This document shows, one piece after another, positions 17,771-26,466 of a stretch of DNA of 64,000 nucleotides. The stretch's first letter is position 1, and the number at the start of each line of letters is the position of its first letter. A program made the position numbers and the translations under genes. The stretch lies in NCBI GenBank assembly GCA_046582185.1, contig JAYGEX010000013.1, forward strand, positions 62,001 through 126,000, in the 5' to 3' direction. This DNA is from GCA-002726655 sp046582185. Its GTDB lineage: Bacteria > Pseudomonadota > Gammaproteobacteria > Pseudomonadales > Azotimanducaceae. The notes under the pieces were generated by a model that worked only from the letters and a program-made list of their open reading frames with translations, ran no database searches and was not told where the DNA came from.

Positions 17771-18171
17771 TTTCTTCCAGAACCATTTTCCAACATTGTT
17801 TTGAGCGTCTCGAGTGGATTCCTGATCTACACAGCAACCCACCATAATAAACGCCAGAAGCTGGCTAATATCAAGTCCCAATTGCCGGACAAGATCTCTG
17901 TGGCCAAATTTATCCCACGACAAAACTTGTCATATACCCAAACAAAACCTGTGGATAAAGGCACGCAGCTGACTCTTACCCTGAAATGTCCTCCGGAGGA
18001 TGATGTCGCTCGAAATTGTGCCTGCCGGGAAGCCCACTTAATTATGTTGTTAGCGGCGATCGAAGGTGTTCCTATTAAGTCTCCCTTTGAACGCTTCCAA
18101 AGTTCGCGACTAGCATACAACGAGATGGCTTAGTCAGAACTGATCAAAATCAGTGTCGATGGAATAGTGGT
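17771..18171. other. intergenic stretch with an unassigned plus-strand frame
   Basis: A 110-codon plus-strand frame (17801-18133) and an overlapping 97-codon minus-strand frame exist, but neither has a good ribosome-binding site or a recognisable family. The plus frame (FIPRQNLSYTQTKPVDKGTQ, NCACREAHLIMLLAAIEGV) looks slightly more protein-like and could be a remnant. Confidence 0.3.
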
Positions 18172-19338
18172 CTATTGGGACTTCTTAAAAGGAGAATGTT
18201 CGCCTATAAAATCAATCTCCTCCTGAACGTAACGAGACTCTTCCTTCAGGAAATGATGAATAGCGTCTCGAAAGGACTCATTTACGATCCAGTGAGCGCT
18301 ATAAGTGAGGCTTGGCAGATAACCTCGAGCCAGCTTGTGCGGCCCCTGAGCACCAGCTTCGACGCGCGCCAGTCCGCGTTCGATGGCGAATTCAATCGCC
18401 TGGTAATAACAGACCTCAAAATGTAGAAATGGGTGATCTTCTATGCAGCCCCAGTTACGCCCATATAGACACTCGCCACCAATAAAATTAATAGCACCTG
18501 CAATATAACGCCCGTCTCGCCGACATAGTATTAATAAGATATCGTTTGCCATTGATTCAGTAATGAGCGAGAAAAACTCACGGGTAAGGTAAGGCGTCCC
18601 CCACTTTCGACTGCCAGTATCCACATAGAATTGGTAAAACGCGTCCCAGTGTTCTTCCCTTAAGCTATCACCGGTCAGGCATTCGATCTCCACCCCGGTA
18701 CTTAAAGCTACCCGCCTCTCACGGCGAATATTCTTCCTCTTCTTTGAGGAGAGTTGGGCGAGGAAATCCTCAAAGGAACAGTAGTTATCATTGTGCCAAT
18801 GAAATTGTTTGTCCGTTCTTTGCAGGAAGCCCATTTTTCCCATGCGCGCCCACTGCTCTTGTTCAGCAAATGTCACGTGAATGGATGACACCTTCATTTT
18901 CTCTGCCACCTGCATCATGCCGGACACCAGGTATTCTTCGTACTCAGTCGAAGTGGTCAGCAACCGTCGACCGGTCGCTGGCGTAAAAGGTACGGAACAC
19001 TGGAATTTTGGATAGTAACGACCACCAGCACGCTCAAATGCATCAGCCCAGCTATAGTCGAAAACATACTCCCCTTGCGAGTGACTCTTGAGATACATGG
19101 GGACAACACCCTTGATGCTACCCTCGTCATTTTCAAGCGCCAGGTGGTAGGGTGCCCAGCCAGTCTCGGCAACGGCGGAACCACTTTTTTCCAGTGCATG
19201 CAGGAATGCATAGGACAAAAAAGGGTCGAAGGGAAGATCCGGACATGACGATCCGTCAATAGATGGGTTAGCACACGCATCCCATGCAGCCTGACCAATC
19301 TCGCCAATGCCAGCATACGCCTTTATGGAATATGTCAC
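18172..19338 (-). CDS. FemAB-like GNAT acyltransferase (COG3146, peptidogalycan-type)
   Basis: A 388-residue protein of the FemAB-like GNAT family (PF04339-type), often annotated peptidogalycan biosynthesis protein. Family hallmarks are visible: CPDLPFDPFLSYAFLHALEKSG at the N-terminus, GVVPMYLKSHSQGEYVFDYSWADA, KKRKNIRRERR in the middle and GRNWGCIEDHPFLHFEVCYYQ in the second GNAT lobe. The acceptor substrate is not established for the family, so any cell-wall role is only a name. It follows the F420 oxidoreductases by about 80 bases and may be in the same transcript. Confidence 0.85.
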   Translation of the reverse strand: MTYSIKAYAGIGEIGQAAWDACANPSIDGSSCPDLPFDPFLSYAFLHALEKSGSAVAETGWAPYHLALENDEGSIKGVVPMYLKSHSQGEYVFDYSWADAFERAGGRYYPKFQCSVPFTPATGRRLLTTSTEYEEYLVSGMMQVAEKMKVSSIHVTFAEQEQWARMGKMGFLQRTDKQFHWHNDNYCSFEDFLAQLSSKKRKNIRRERRVALSTGVEIECLTGDSLREEHWDAFYQFYVDTGSRKWGTPYLTREFFSLITESMANDILLILCRRDGRYIAGAINFIGGECLYGRNWGCIEDHPFLHFEVCYYQAIEFAIERGLARVEAGAQGPHKLARGYLPSLTYSAHWIVNESFRDAIHHFLKEESRYVQEEIDFIGEHSPFKKSQ

Positions 19339-19375
19339 GGACTAACCCGAAAAAATGAAGACAGCTCGTCCATGC

Positions 19376-19416
19376 CCGTCAATGAATAGTCGTCAATGAA
19401 TAGTCGTCAATAACAG
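19376..19416. repeat. 14-bp tandem repeat, about three copies
   Basis: Three head-to-tail copies of the unit TCGTCAATGAATAG (first with C for T, last partly changed) lie between the FemAB-like start and the luciferase-like stop. Confidence 0.85.
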
Positions 19417-19419
19417 TAC

Positions 19420-20454
19420 CTATAACATTTCGCTCGCTATTAATTCCAGAGCTTCTGGCTGCCCAGCACCGATCAACATACTGCCTACATGTCCCTTTTC
19501 ACCAGCTTCTTTCCATGCCTTCAGCCTTTCCTTAATTCGCTCTGCCGGGCCCACTAGATGAACCGCATCGACTAGTTCGTCAGGTACTGCAGCAGCAGCT
19601 TCGTCTTTCTTGCCGGCAAGAAACAAGTCCTGAATTTTTATGGCTGCATCTTCATAGCCAAGCGCCTTTGCATAGTCGTTGTAGAAGTTCTTGTCGCGAG
19701 CGCCCATGCCACCAATATAAAGCGCCATGTTGCCCTTGATAGGCGCTCGACAAGCATCAACATCATCTCCGAGGATACAAGTCACAAAAGGGGCGATATC
19801 GTAGTCACTCAGAGTCTTGCCGGCTTTATCCAGGCCTTTTGTAATCGGACCTTCAAATACATCAAAGCGCTCAGGGTTCATCCATATTGGAAAAACACCA
19901 TCGGCCACTTCAGCACTGCCCTGAAGGCCCTTTGGTGTAATTGAAGCAGTGTAGATTGGAATAGAAGTATCTGCCTGCAGTATGCTCTTGAGCGGCTTGC
20001 CTAATCCTGTTCCATCTTCACCAGAATATGGCAGACTGTAGTGAAAGCCCTCATGCTCAACCGGGCCTTCTCTGGCCATAATCTTTCGCATGATCTCAAT
20101 ATACTCTTTAATGCGCGTCACTGGACGTCCGTAGGCAACGCCGTGCCAGCCTTCTACAACCTGAGGTCCGGAAGCGCCAAGACCCACAATAAAACGACCG
20201 TTAGATAATTGGTTAAGTGTCATCGCTGTCATTGCTGTACACGCAGGTGACCGCGCTGGCATTTGCATGATGGCAGTACCCACGCGAATCTTGTCAGTAT
20301 TGGCCAGGATCCAGGTCGCAGGTGTTACGGCATCAGAACCATAAGCTTCTGCGGTCCAGACAGAGTCGTAACCCATGCTTTCAGCGCGCTTGATACTATC
20401 GATATTTAGATTAACAACCTTGCCTGAATATCCGCTCAAAATACCTAGTTTCAT
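19420..20454 (-). CDS. luciferase-like F420-dependent oxidoreductase (Rv3520c-like)
   Basis: A 344-residue TIM-barrel luciferase-like protein. It resembles the Rv3520c-type F420 family: KLGILSGYSGKVVNLNIDSI, GYDSVWTAEAYGSDAVTPA, RVGTAIMQMPARSPACTAM and GRFIVGLGASGPQVVEGWHG. Such enzymes use F420 (or reduced F420) to oxidise or reduce alcohols, aldehydes, sugars or enones; the substrate is unknown. The ATG at 20454 has GAGG just upstream and the domain begins there; a longer frame to 20853 runs antisense-like into the next gene and is not believed. It sits directly downstream of a paralogue and the F420 genes. Confidence 0.9.
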   Translation of the reverse strand: MKLGILSGYSGKVVNLNIDSIKRAESMGYDSVWTAEAYGSDAVTPATWILANTDKIRVGTAIMQMPARSPACTAMTAMTLNQLSNGRFIVGLGASGPQVVEGWHGVAYGRPVTRIKEYIEIMRKIMAREGPVEHEGFHYSLPYSGEDGTGLGKPLKSILQADTSIPIYTASITPKGLQGSAEVADGVFPIWMNPERFDVFEGPITKGLDKAGKTLSDYDIAPFVTCILGDDVDACRAPIKGNMALYIGGMGARDKNFYNDYAKALGYEDAAIKIQDLFLAGKKDEAAAAVPDELVDAVHLVGPAERIKERLKAWKEAGEKGHVGSMLIGAGQPEALELIASEML

Positions 20455-20518
20455 AATTACCTCGTTAGTTAAATATATGTTCGCTTTAGTCTTATCTGTA
20501 ATGCCAGATGAATAGCTA

Positions 20519-21514
20519 TTAGAACGAAAAATTCTTTGCCGTGAATGAGTCAAATGTAGCCTGGGTTTCCTTCGGAGATACGCAAGACAAGATGTGCGTC
20601 GTGATACCCATTTCACCAAGCTCGCGAATTCTTGCCTGACATTCCTCTCTTGTCCCCAGGATCGCAATGTCATCAACCAGAGCATCATCAAGGGCGCCAG
20701 TTGTCTTGCTTCTATCTTTGGCGGCCCAACCTTCGGCAATAGTTTTTGCCACATCTTCATAGCCGGCCCAGGCCAGGAAAGCATTGTATACCGGTGTTGC
20801 ATAATACGGCGCGAATCCAGCACGGATGAAGTTACGCGCGGCTGGCTTGTCATCTGTCACGATAACCTGATGGCGGCACACAATTTCAACATCCTCGAGT
20901 TTTTTACCGGCGCGCTCCGCACCAATCTTAATGTGCTCCATCATCTTTGGCAGTGCATCCTTGGGGAAGAGATTTAGTATCACGCCATCGCTGAATTCCG
21001 CAGCCGTCTCCAACATCTTGCCCCGTAGTGCCGCCATATACACTGGCTGCTGGTCGGCATCGAGCGGCAATTGTCTATAGCCATGACTCTTGACAGTTAT
21101 ACCATCAAAGTTTGATTTTTCCCCAGACAACATACTCTTGATAAGCTGAGTCGTTTCTTTAACTCTGGAGAGCGGCTTCTCGAATTTCAGGCCATGCCAG
21201 TTTTCCATCATGGTCTGACTTGAGGAACCGAGCCCAAGGATAAATCTCCCCTTTGATAATTTGTTTAATACGTGAGTTGTTGAGGCGAGTACCGCTGGTG
21301 TTCTGGAAAAGACAGGAATGATTGCCGTACCAATTCGACATCTGTCTGTATTAAGCGCTACCGCTGCTGCAGTAGTCAGCGCGTCGATACCGGAACTATC
21401 AGCAAACCAGAGGTCATCAAAACCCTCTGCTTCGGCCCACTTCGCCAGCTCAATTGTCGCGTCCAGTCCACGAGGGTCTGGTAGAGTTATTGCTATCCTT
21501 TGTGGGACTGCCAT
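20519..21514 (-). CDS. luciferase-like F420-dependent oxidoreductase
   Basis: A 331-residue luciferase-like TIM barrel, paralogous to the next gene downstream (RIGTAIIPVFSRTPAVLAST, GRFILGLGSSSQTMMENWHG correspond to similar stretches there). The wording and location beside the F420 biosynthesis genes favour F420 rather than FMN as cofactor. A good AAGGA ribosome site precedes the ATG. The spacing to the Rv3520c-like gene is 64 bases. The two could work on sequential steps of one pathway or form a heteromer; the sequence does not decide this. Confidence 0.88.
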   Translation of the reverse strand: MAVPQRIAITLPDPRGLDATIELAKWAEAEGFDDLWFADSSGIDALTTAAAVALNTDRCRIGTAIIPVFSRTPAVLASTTHVLNKLSKGRFILGLGSSSQTMMENWHGLKFEKPLSRVKETTQLIKSMLSGEKSNFDGITVKSHGYRQLPLDADQQPVYMAALRGKMLETAAEFSDGVILNLFPKDALPKMMEHIKIGAERAGKKLEDVEIVCRHQVIVTDDKPAARNFIRAGFAPYYATPVYNAFLAWAGYEDVAKTIAEGWAAKDRSKTTGALDDALVDDIAILGTREECQARIRELGEMGITTHILSCVSPKETQATFDSFTAKNFSF

Positions 21515-21597
21515 AATTTTTCCTTTTTAAGTGTGCCTATTGGATGTGTCTGTAAAGCCCGGTCTGTTAAATCCGGTCTATTCAGCTATGTGCTTTT

Positions 21598-21623
21598 TCA
21601 ATTAATACAATCAATTAATACAG
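21598..21623. repeat. 13-bp tandem duplication
   Basis: Two adjacent copies of TCAATTAATACA(A/G) in the spacer between the two-gene luciferase-like pair and the split-barrel gene. Confidence 0.8.
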
Positions 21624-21641
21624 TTGTCACTGCAAAGAACC

Positions 21642-22115
21642 TTATTCGATATCCTGGGTCCAAACCTGGGGCGCCTGACCGGCGGACATCTCATGGAGGC
21701 TGGATAATTCAATTCTCCAGGGGGTTAATTTCAGCAAACCAAACTCCGGATCATCTGCACCCTTCCATATCATGGCTGGGTCGTAGCCCAGTGGCGGCGG
21801 CGTTGATTTGAACAATTCCCAGATTCGTTCCTTGTTAACCTGATCTTCATCCCACTCAGTTTTACAATCAGCATAGATTTGCTTGTGGTCCGGATCCCAG
21901 TAACAAAGAGAAACATAGGGATTATCTGCCAGATGTTTTGCCTTAAAGCTATTCCTGCCGGTTGCGATCCATCCAGTTTCACCTTCCCAGATGGGGTGCA
22001 ATATTCTGGATCTGGGCCTGCCTTTGCGATCAACTGTGCTTACGGTACACCAGACGATGGCATTTACCCTTCGGTCAAATTCTTCCTGAATAGTGCTGAA
22101 ATTTTCTATCGACAT
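21642..22115 (-). CDS. pyridoxamine 5'-phosphate oxidase-like split-barrel protein
   Basis: A 157-residue FMN/F420-binding split-barrel protein. Family features are VWCTVSTVDRKGRPRSRILH, GWIATGRNSFKAKHLADNPY and SLCYWDPDHKQIYADCKTEW. In organisms that make F420, many of these proteins use it rather than FMN (FDOR-B type), and its place between fbiC and the luciferase-like pair supports that. The reaction is unknown; reductions of quinones, bilins and nitro compounds occur in the group. It is 50 bases downstream of fbiC on the same strand. Confidence 0.85.
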   Translation of the reverse strand: MSIENFSTIQEEFDRRVNAIVWCTVSTVDRKGRPRSRILHPIWEGETGWIATGRNSFKAKHLADNPYVSLCYWDPDHKQIYADCKTEWDEDQVNKERIWELFKSTPPPLGYDPAMIWKGADDPEFGLLKLTPWRIELSSLHEMSAGQAPQVWTQDIE

Positions 22116-22165
22116 TAGCTCACCTCCCCTGGCATCCCAACAACTCCGTTACGGTAATATATTAC

Positions 22166-24697
22166 CTAGATGATCTCACTACTGGTGAGCAATTCCGCAT
22201 CAAGACCTGGCCGAAGCAGTTTCTTCTTCTGCCCGCCGCTGCTGGTTCGCTCATATTTTTTTGCTGCCGTATATTCAGGCTCTTTGAGCTCACAGGCACC
22301 AAAAGATTTTTGCCGCTGTGCACCTGATACTTCACCGTATGTCGTGGTTCTTTGCCTTGGCGTTCGACCAAGGCTGAGGATAATCTCTTCCATTTCTTCT
22401 GGCGAAGTTTCCTGGCCATGGCTCGCACCAGCGGCCCTGGTGATGGTTTCATTCATCAATGTGCCGCCGATGTCATTCACGCCAGCCTTTAAACATGCTT
22501 TTACTCCGTCGTGACCTAATTTGGTCCAGGACGCCTGGATGTTCTTGAAATAAGGATGAAGAACCAATCGCGATATCGCATGAATCAGAACCGCCTCCCT
22601 GAAGGTTGGCCCCTTTCGCGCGCCGCCCTTGAGATACATTGGAGACTCCATATGAATGAAGGGCAGGATCACAAATTCAGTAAAGCCGCCGGTTTTCTTT
22701 TGCAAATCTCTAACGCGGGTCAAATGCCGGGCAATATGTTTATATTCTTCAATATGGCCATACATGATGGTTGCGGTTGTATTGAAGTTTTGCCCATGCG
22801 CGGCTTCCATTACTTCAAGCCATTGCGCCGTATTGATCTTGTCAGGACATAAAGTTGCTCGAACCTCATCGTCAAGAATTTCAGCCGCAGTACCAGGCAA
22901 GGTGCCCAGACCTGCTTCTTTCAGTTTGCCAAGATATTCGCCGATGTCCATCCCTAGAGTATGAGCGCCCTGCCAGACTTCCAATGGCGAGAACGCATGG
23001 ATATGCATTTCCGGTACAACCTGCTTAATGCTGTGACAGATATCGATATAGGTTTGACCCGTGTATTCAGGATGGATTCCACCCTGCAGGCAGACTTCGG
23101 ATGCCCCTCTCTCCCATGCTTCCTTAGTCCTGCGCATAATCTCTTCAGACGATAAATCGTAAGGCCGTCCGCGAAGGTTCTCACTTAATTTACCCTTTGA
23201 AAAAGCACAAAACTGGCACTTGAAGTAGCAAATATTGGTGTAGTTTATATTTCTATTAACGCAGTAAGTGACCTCATCGCCTGCCATCTTCTTACGTAAT
23301 TGATCTGCCGCCTGACAAATATGGGTAAAGTCATCGCCGCGCGCCTTAAATAGCCTAACGATCTCACTCTCTGAAAGCCCTGCTTCGGACGAATCTCCAT
23401 CGAAAACTTTCTGTAATATTGCAGTAACGTCAGCGGAACCAGAGGTTTTAGGCAGGTTTGTCACCTTGGCTAAATCACCCTCTGGAGGATGAGGCGTTTC
23501 ACCTGCAGACCATGTATCGCCACGCACAAATCCCTGCCCGTCTATGGCTTGCAAAACTAATGGCTTCAGCGCGGGGTCAACCCACTTATCCAGGTTGCTT
23601 GCATATTCCGGGTAGAGCGCCAGGCGCTCTATAAGCAATTTCCCGGCACCTGCTGTCTCGTCTGCCAGTTTGCTGAGATGCGGCCAGGGGGCTTCAGGAT
23701 TGACGAAATCTGGTGTTACAGGAGAGACGCCACCCCAGTCATTAATCCCGGAATCTACTATTTCCTGGAATATGCCAGGGCTAAGATTTGGCGGCGCCTG
23801 AATATTCATGTGTGGCCCAAATACTATCCTCGCCAGTGCAATGGTCCACAACAGCTCATCCATATCTGGCTCAGGTGCATCTTTCATCAAGGTATCAGCC
23901 TTGGCACGGAAATTCTGGATGATGATTTCCTGGATATGTCCAAAGGATTTGTTTGCATCGCGCAGCGCCAGCAATGACTCAATTCGTTCGATCCTGGTCT
24001 CACCAATACCAATCAATATGCCCGAGGTAAATGGAACACTCGCTTCTCCCGCCAGGCGAATCGTTTCAAAGCGCCGCGCGGGCACCTTGTCCGGCGAACC
24101 GTAATGAGGCATACCTTTTTCAGTCAGGCGATCCGAAGCGCTCTCAAGCATGATACCCATTGAAATTGATACCTTTCGCAGCTCTGCAAATTCGTCGGCA
24201 TTCATCAAGCCCGGGTTTAGGTGCGGAAAGAGTCCAGTTTCATTAAAAACCATCTCTGCCATATCTCGCAGATAGGACAGGGTCGACTCCTGCTTGAGTT
24301 CCTTCAGCCCTTCCCTTGCTGCTTTGTAGCGCAGCTCTGGCTTATCTCCAAGCGTAAACAGTGCTTCTTTACATCCAGCTTTTGCGCCATCTTGAGCAAC
24401 CTTGAGGATTTCGTCGGGCGTCATATAAGGCGCTTTAACCTTTCGCGGCACCTGGGCGAAAGTACAGTAGTGACAAACATCACGGCATAAATGCGTTAAG
24501 GGAATGAATACCTTTCTGGAATAGGAAACGGTCGTCTGATGCCCGAAATTGCGCAGCTGTGCAGCCACATCTATCAGGGCCCGGGTATCCGTTGTTCGCG
24601 CCAGGGCGAGAATCTCGTCATCAGCAAGCAAGGAACTGGTATTCCTTGCCCTGGTTAATAGCTCCGTCTTTTCCGACGATAATTCAAAGTCACTCAT
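22166..24697 (-). CDS. fbiC: FbiC, Fo synthase (CofG-CofH fusion)
   Basis: An 843-residue fusion of the two radical-SAM halves of 7,8-didemethyl-8-hydroxy-5-deazariboflavin (Fo) synthase, which joins tyrosine to 5-amino-6-ribitylamino-uracil. The CofG half has the CxxxCxxC cluster at Cys71, Cys75, Cys78 (CRDVCHYCTF). The CofH half has its own at Cys490, Cys494, Cys497 (NICYFKCQFCAFSKG), followed by EVCLQGGIHPEYTG. Length equals that of actinobacterial FbiC rather than the split archaeal CofG/CofH. It is cytoplasmic. The gene lies between cofC (9-base gap) and the split-barrel gene. Both iron-sulfur motifs are intact, so it should be active. Confidence 0.97.
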   Translation of the reverse strand: MSDFELSSEKTELLTRARNTSSLLADDEILALARTTDTRALIDVAAQLRNFGHQTTVSYSRKVFIPLTHLCRDVCHYCTFAQVPRKVKAPYMTPDEILKVAQDGAKAGCKEALFTLGDKPELRYKAAREGLKELKQESTLSYLRDMAEMVFNETGLFPHLNPGLMNADEFAELRKVSISMGIMLESASDRLTEKGMPHYGSPDKVPARRFETIRLAGEASVPFTSGILIGIGETRIERIESLLALRDANKSFGHIQEIIIQNFRAKADTLMKDAPEPDMDELLWTIALARIVFGPHMNIQAPPNLSPGIFQEIVDSGINDWGGVSPVTPDFVNPEAPWPHLSKLADETAGAGKLLIERLALYPEYASNLDKWVDPALKPLVLQAIDGQGFVRGDTWSAGETPHPPEGDLAKVTNLPKTSGSADVTAILQKVFDGDSSEAGLSESEIVRLFKARGDDFTHICQAADQLRKKMAGDEVTYCVNRNINYTNICYFKCQFCAFSKGKLSENLRGRPYDLSSEEIMRRTKEAWERGASEVCLQGGIHPEYTGQTYIDICHSIKQVVPEMHIHAFSPLEVWQGAHTLGMDIGEYLGKLKEAGLGTLPGTAAEILDDEVRATLCPDKINTAQWLEVMEAAHGQNFNTTATIMYGHIEEYKHIARHLTRVRDLQKKTGGFTEFVILPFIHMESPMYLKGGARKGPTFREAVLIHAISRLVLHPYFKNIQASWTKLGHDGVKACLKAGVNDIGGTLMNETITRAAGASHGQETSPEEMEEIILSLGRTPRQRTTTYGEVSGAQRQKSFGACELKEPEYTAAKKYERTSSGGQKKKLLRPGLDAELLTSSEII

Positions 24698-24706
24698 GAA
24701 CTTACC

Positions 24707-25405
24707 TTATTTGCTTTTGAGGATCTGCTTTTGAAAAAAATCACGTTCCAATATCCCACTTTCTCTGAGGTAACGGTAGGTATGGGATTCTATTCCTGTT
24801 TCTACCAGTATACTCGCCAATTCTTTCAGATCTTCAGGTGTGTCTATATCCAGGCCAAGCCCAGGAAGTTTTACCACAAGCGGGGTGATATCCCGTTCGG
24901 CGGCACTTGCGAGATGCAGCCTGAAGCTGTCCTCGCCGAACCTAAATTCCATACAATCCGGGGGTGAACAGGCAATACAGTTCGACCCTCCCAGATCAGC
25001 CGCTGGCACAATTAGAAACTCTGCCTTATCTTGCCTGCCAAAACCATCTAAAACCACCTCCAGCTCATCCGCTGTCACCAGAGGCACATCACCCGGCAAA
25101 AATAACATGGTTTCAACGCCATCGGCCGCAAGTTGCTTTGCGGCTGCAGTAACCGCTGGAATAAGTCCAGGGATCGCAGGTTCCGCCATCACCTGGGCGC
25201 CATATTGGTTGGCCAGATCACTAACGACGGCATCATCAGTCACTACGAGTATTTCATCGACGAATAGACAAGCCTCTACGGCAGTTAATACATCTTCCAC
25301 CATCATCTGAAAGATGGCGTTGCGCTCACTCGAATCAAGCGCTGGCGATAGTCTCTGCTTGGCATTTTCCAACTGCTTGATGGGGATGACGGCTACTGTT
25401 TTCAT
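24707..25405 (-). CDS. cofC: CofC, phospholactate/phosphoenolpyruvate guanylyltransferase
   Basis: A 232-residue nucleotidyltransferase that activates a three-carbon phosphate with GTP for F420 side-chain assembly. Motifs: AVIPIKQLENAKQRLSPALD at the N-terminus (nucleotide binding), FLPGDVPLVTADEL (metal-binding Asp), DLGGSNCIACSPPDCMEFRF and LDIDTPEDL. It sits between fbiC and cofD with gaps of nine and eighteen bases. CofC specificity (2-phospholactate, phosphoenolpyruvate or 3-phosphoglycerate) varies between lineages and cannot be safely read here, so the form of F420 made is open. A slightly longer C-terminus than typical is noted. Confidence 0.93.
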   Translation of the reverse strand: MKTVAVIPIKQLENAKQRLSPALDSSERNAIFQMMVEDVLTAVEACLFVDEILVVTDDAVVSDLANQYGAQVMAEPAIPGLIPAVTAAAKQLAADGVETMLFLPGDVPLVTADELEVVLDGFGRQDKAEFLIVPAADLGGSNCIACSPPDCMEFRFGEDSFRLHLASAAERDITPLVVKLPGLGLDIDTPEDLKELASILVETGIESHTYRYLRESGILERDFFQKQILKSK

Positions 25406-25423
25406 GAAGTCATCGCCAGGTTC

Positions 25424-26455
25424 TCAAGCAGCTTTGCTAATGTTGTTAGCGAAATCCAGTACTTCTCTGGCAAGATTTATCCTGTCATCAAGGCTTATCA
25501 TCACTGTATTCGTGACCAGTGCAGCAAAGCCAAGAGCCTCTACCTCTTTCTGCAATGCTTCATCCTGGAGATCAAGGACAAATCCCTGCATTTGACCTGG
25601 ATATTGCTTCGAATAATGCTGTGCAACCGCGAGCGCGGTTTGCGGCATACCCAGTTCAGCCATCATCTTCGCCGCAGGCCCTTTTATCGCCTGCCCGCCA
25701 ACAATCGGCGATATTGCTATTACGGGTATTCCCCGAGAATTAATTGTCTCCATTACTCCAGCCAGCTTAAGCACAGGGTCAACGCTAACAAATGGATTAG
25801 AGGGGCAAATTATAATGGAAGTTAGCTGTGGGTCATCCATTGCAGATATAAATCCTGCAGAAGGCCTGGCCTTATCCATGCCTTTGAATTCAAAGCCAGT
25901 CACTACTGGCACACATCGATCACGAACAAAATAGTGCTGAAACGCCAGCTTCTCATTCTTGTTGGTAATGACGATTGTTTCGACGCTATCATCCGTCATG
26001 GGAATCAACTTATGTTTTACACCAAGCCGTTCACATAGTTTTGTCGTTGCTTCACTTAAGGTTTTACCAGAAGCCAATATCTGGCTGCGCACAACATGAG
26101 TCGCCAGATCCCGATCGCCCAATTGAAACCAGGACTCACCATCCAATAATTTAAGCGCATCGATAAAATTCCAGGTTTCACCAGCCTGCCCCCAACCTAA
26201 CTCTTTGTTACTGACATCCGCGAGGGTATACATAACGGTATCGAGGTCAGGTGAAATATTGAAACCCAGGTGGTGAAAATCATCGCCGGTATTGGCAACA
26301 ATCGTTAACTGATCGTTTTCCAGAATGTGGGACAAGCCCAGGGCCAATTTTGCCCCGCCAACGCCTCCTGAAATGGCCAGACACTTCTGCCCTTTGCCGA
26401 TATTTCCATCGCCGATATGTCCATTGCCGACATTTGAATTCAGGGAAGCAGTCAT
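25424..26455 (-). CDS. cofD: CofD/FbiA, 2-phospho-L-lactate transferase
   Basis: A 343-residue transferase that joins Fo to the activated three-carbon phosphate to give F420-0 or dehydro-F420-0. The family motif CLAISGGVGGAKLALGL begins near residue 26; GDDFHHLGFNISPDLDTVMY and ICPSNPFVSVDPVL are also family-typical. Compared with usual members, the N-terminus is extended by about 20 residues made of a pentapeptide repeat (NVGNG, HIGDG, NIGKG) encoded by a 15-bp tandem repeat. The start may lie further in, but no other good ATG is seen before the motif. It is flanked tightly by cofC and cofE. Confidence 0.95.
   Translation of the reverse strand: MTASLNSNVGNGHIGDGNIGKGQKCLAISGGVGGAKLALGLSHILENDQLTIVANTGDDFHHLGFNISPDLDTVMYTLADVSNKELGWGQAGETWNFIDALKLLDGESWFQLGDRDLATHVVRSQILASGKTLSEATTKLCERLGVKHKLIPMTDDSVETIVITNKNEKLAFQHYFVRDRCVPVVTGFEFKGMDKARPSAGFISAMDDPQLTSIIICPSNPFVSVDPVLKLAGVMETINSRGIPVIAISPIVGGQAIKGPAAKMMAELGMPQTALAVAQHYSKQYPGQMQGFVLDLQDEALQKEVEALGFAALVTNTVMISLDDRINLAREVLDFANNISKAA
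26396..26440. repeat. 15-bp tandem repeat inside the cofD 5' end
   Basis: Three copies of about GCCGATATTTCCATC (plus-strand reading) encode the glycine-rich pentapeptides of the CofD extension. The copies differ by two to five bases each. Confidence 0.85.
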
Positions 26456-26466
26456 CTCATCAAGCC

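Noticed and set aside
17950..17958. DnaA-box-like TGTGGATAA here and at 31382-31390
   Set aside because: Single isolated boxes far apart, with no dnaA, AT-rich unwinding element or cluster; not an origin.
17801..18133. Plus-strand 110-codon ORF and overlapping minus-strand 97-codon ORF
   Set aside because: Neither has a family match or a good start; one strand is likely a shadow, or both are non-coding.
19420..20853. Longer luciferase-like reading frame starting at 20853
   Set aside because: The first 133 codons overlap the upstream paralogue and do not resemble the family; the ATG at 20454 with GAGG is the natural start.
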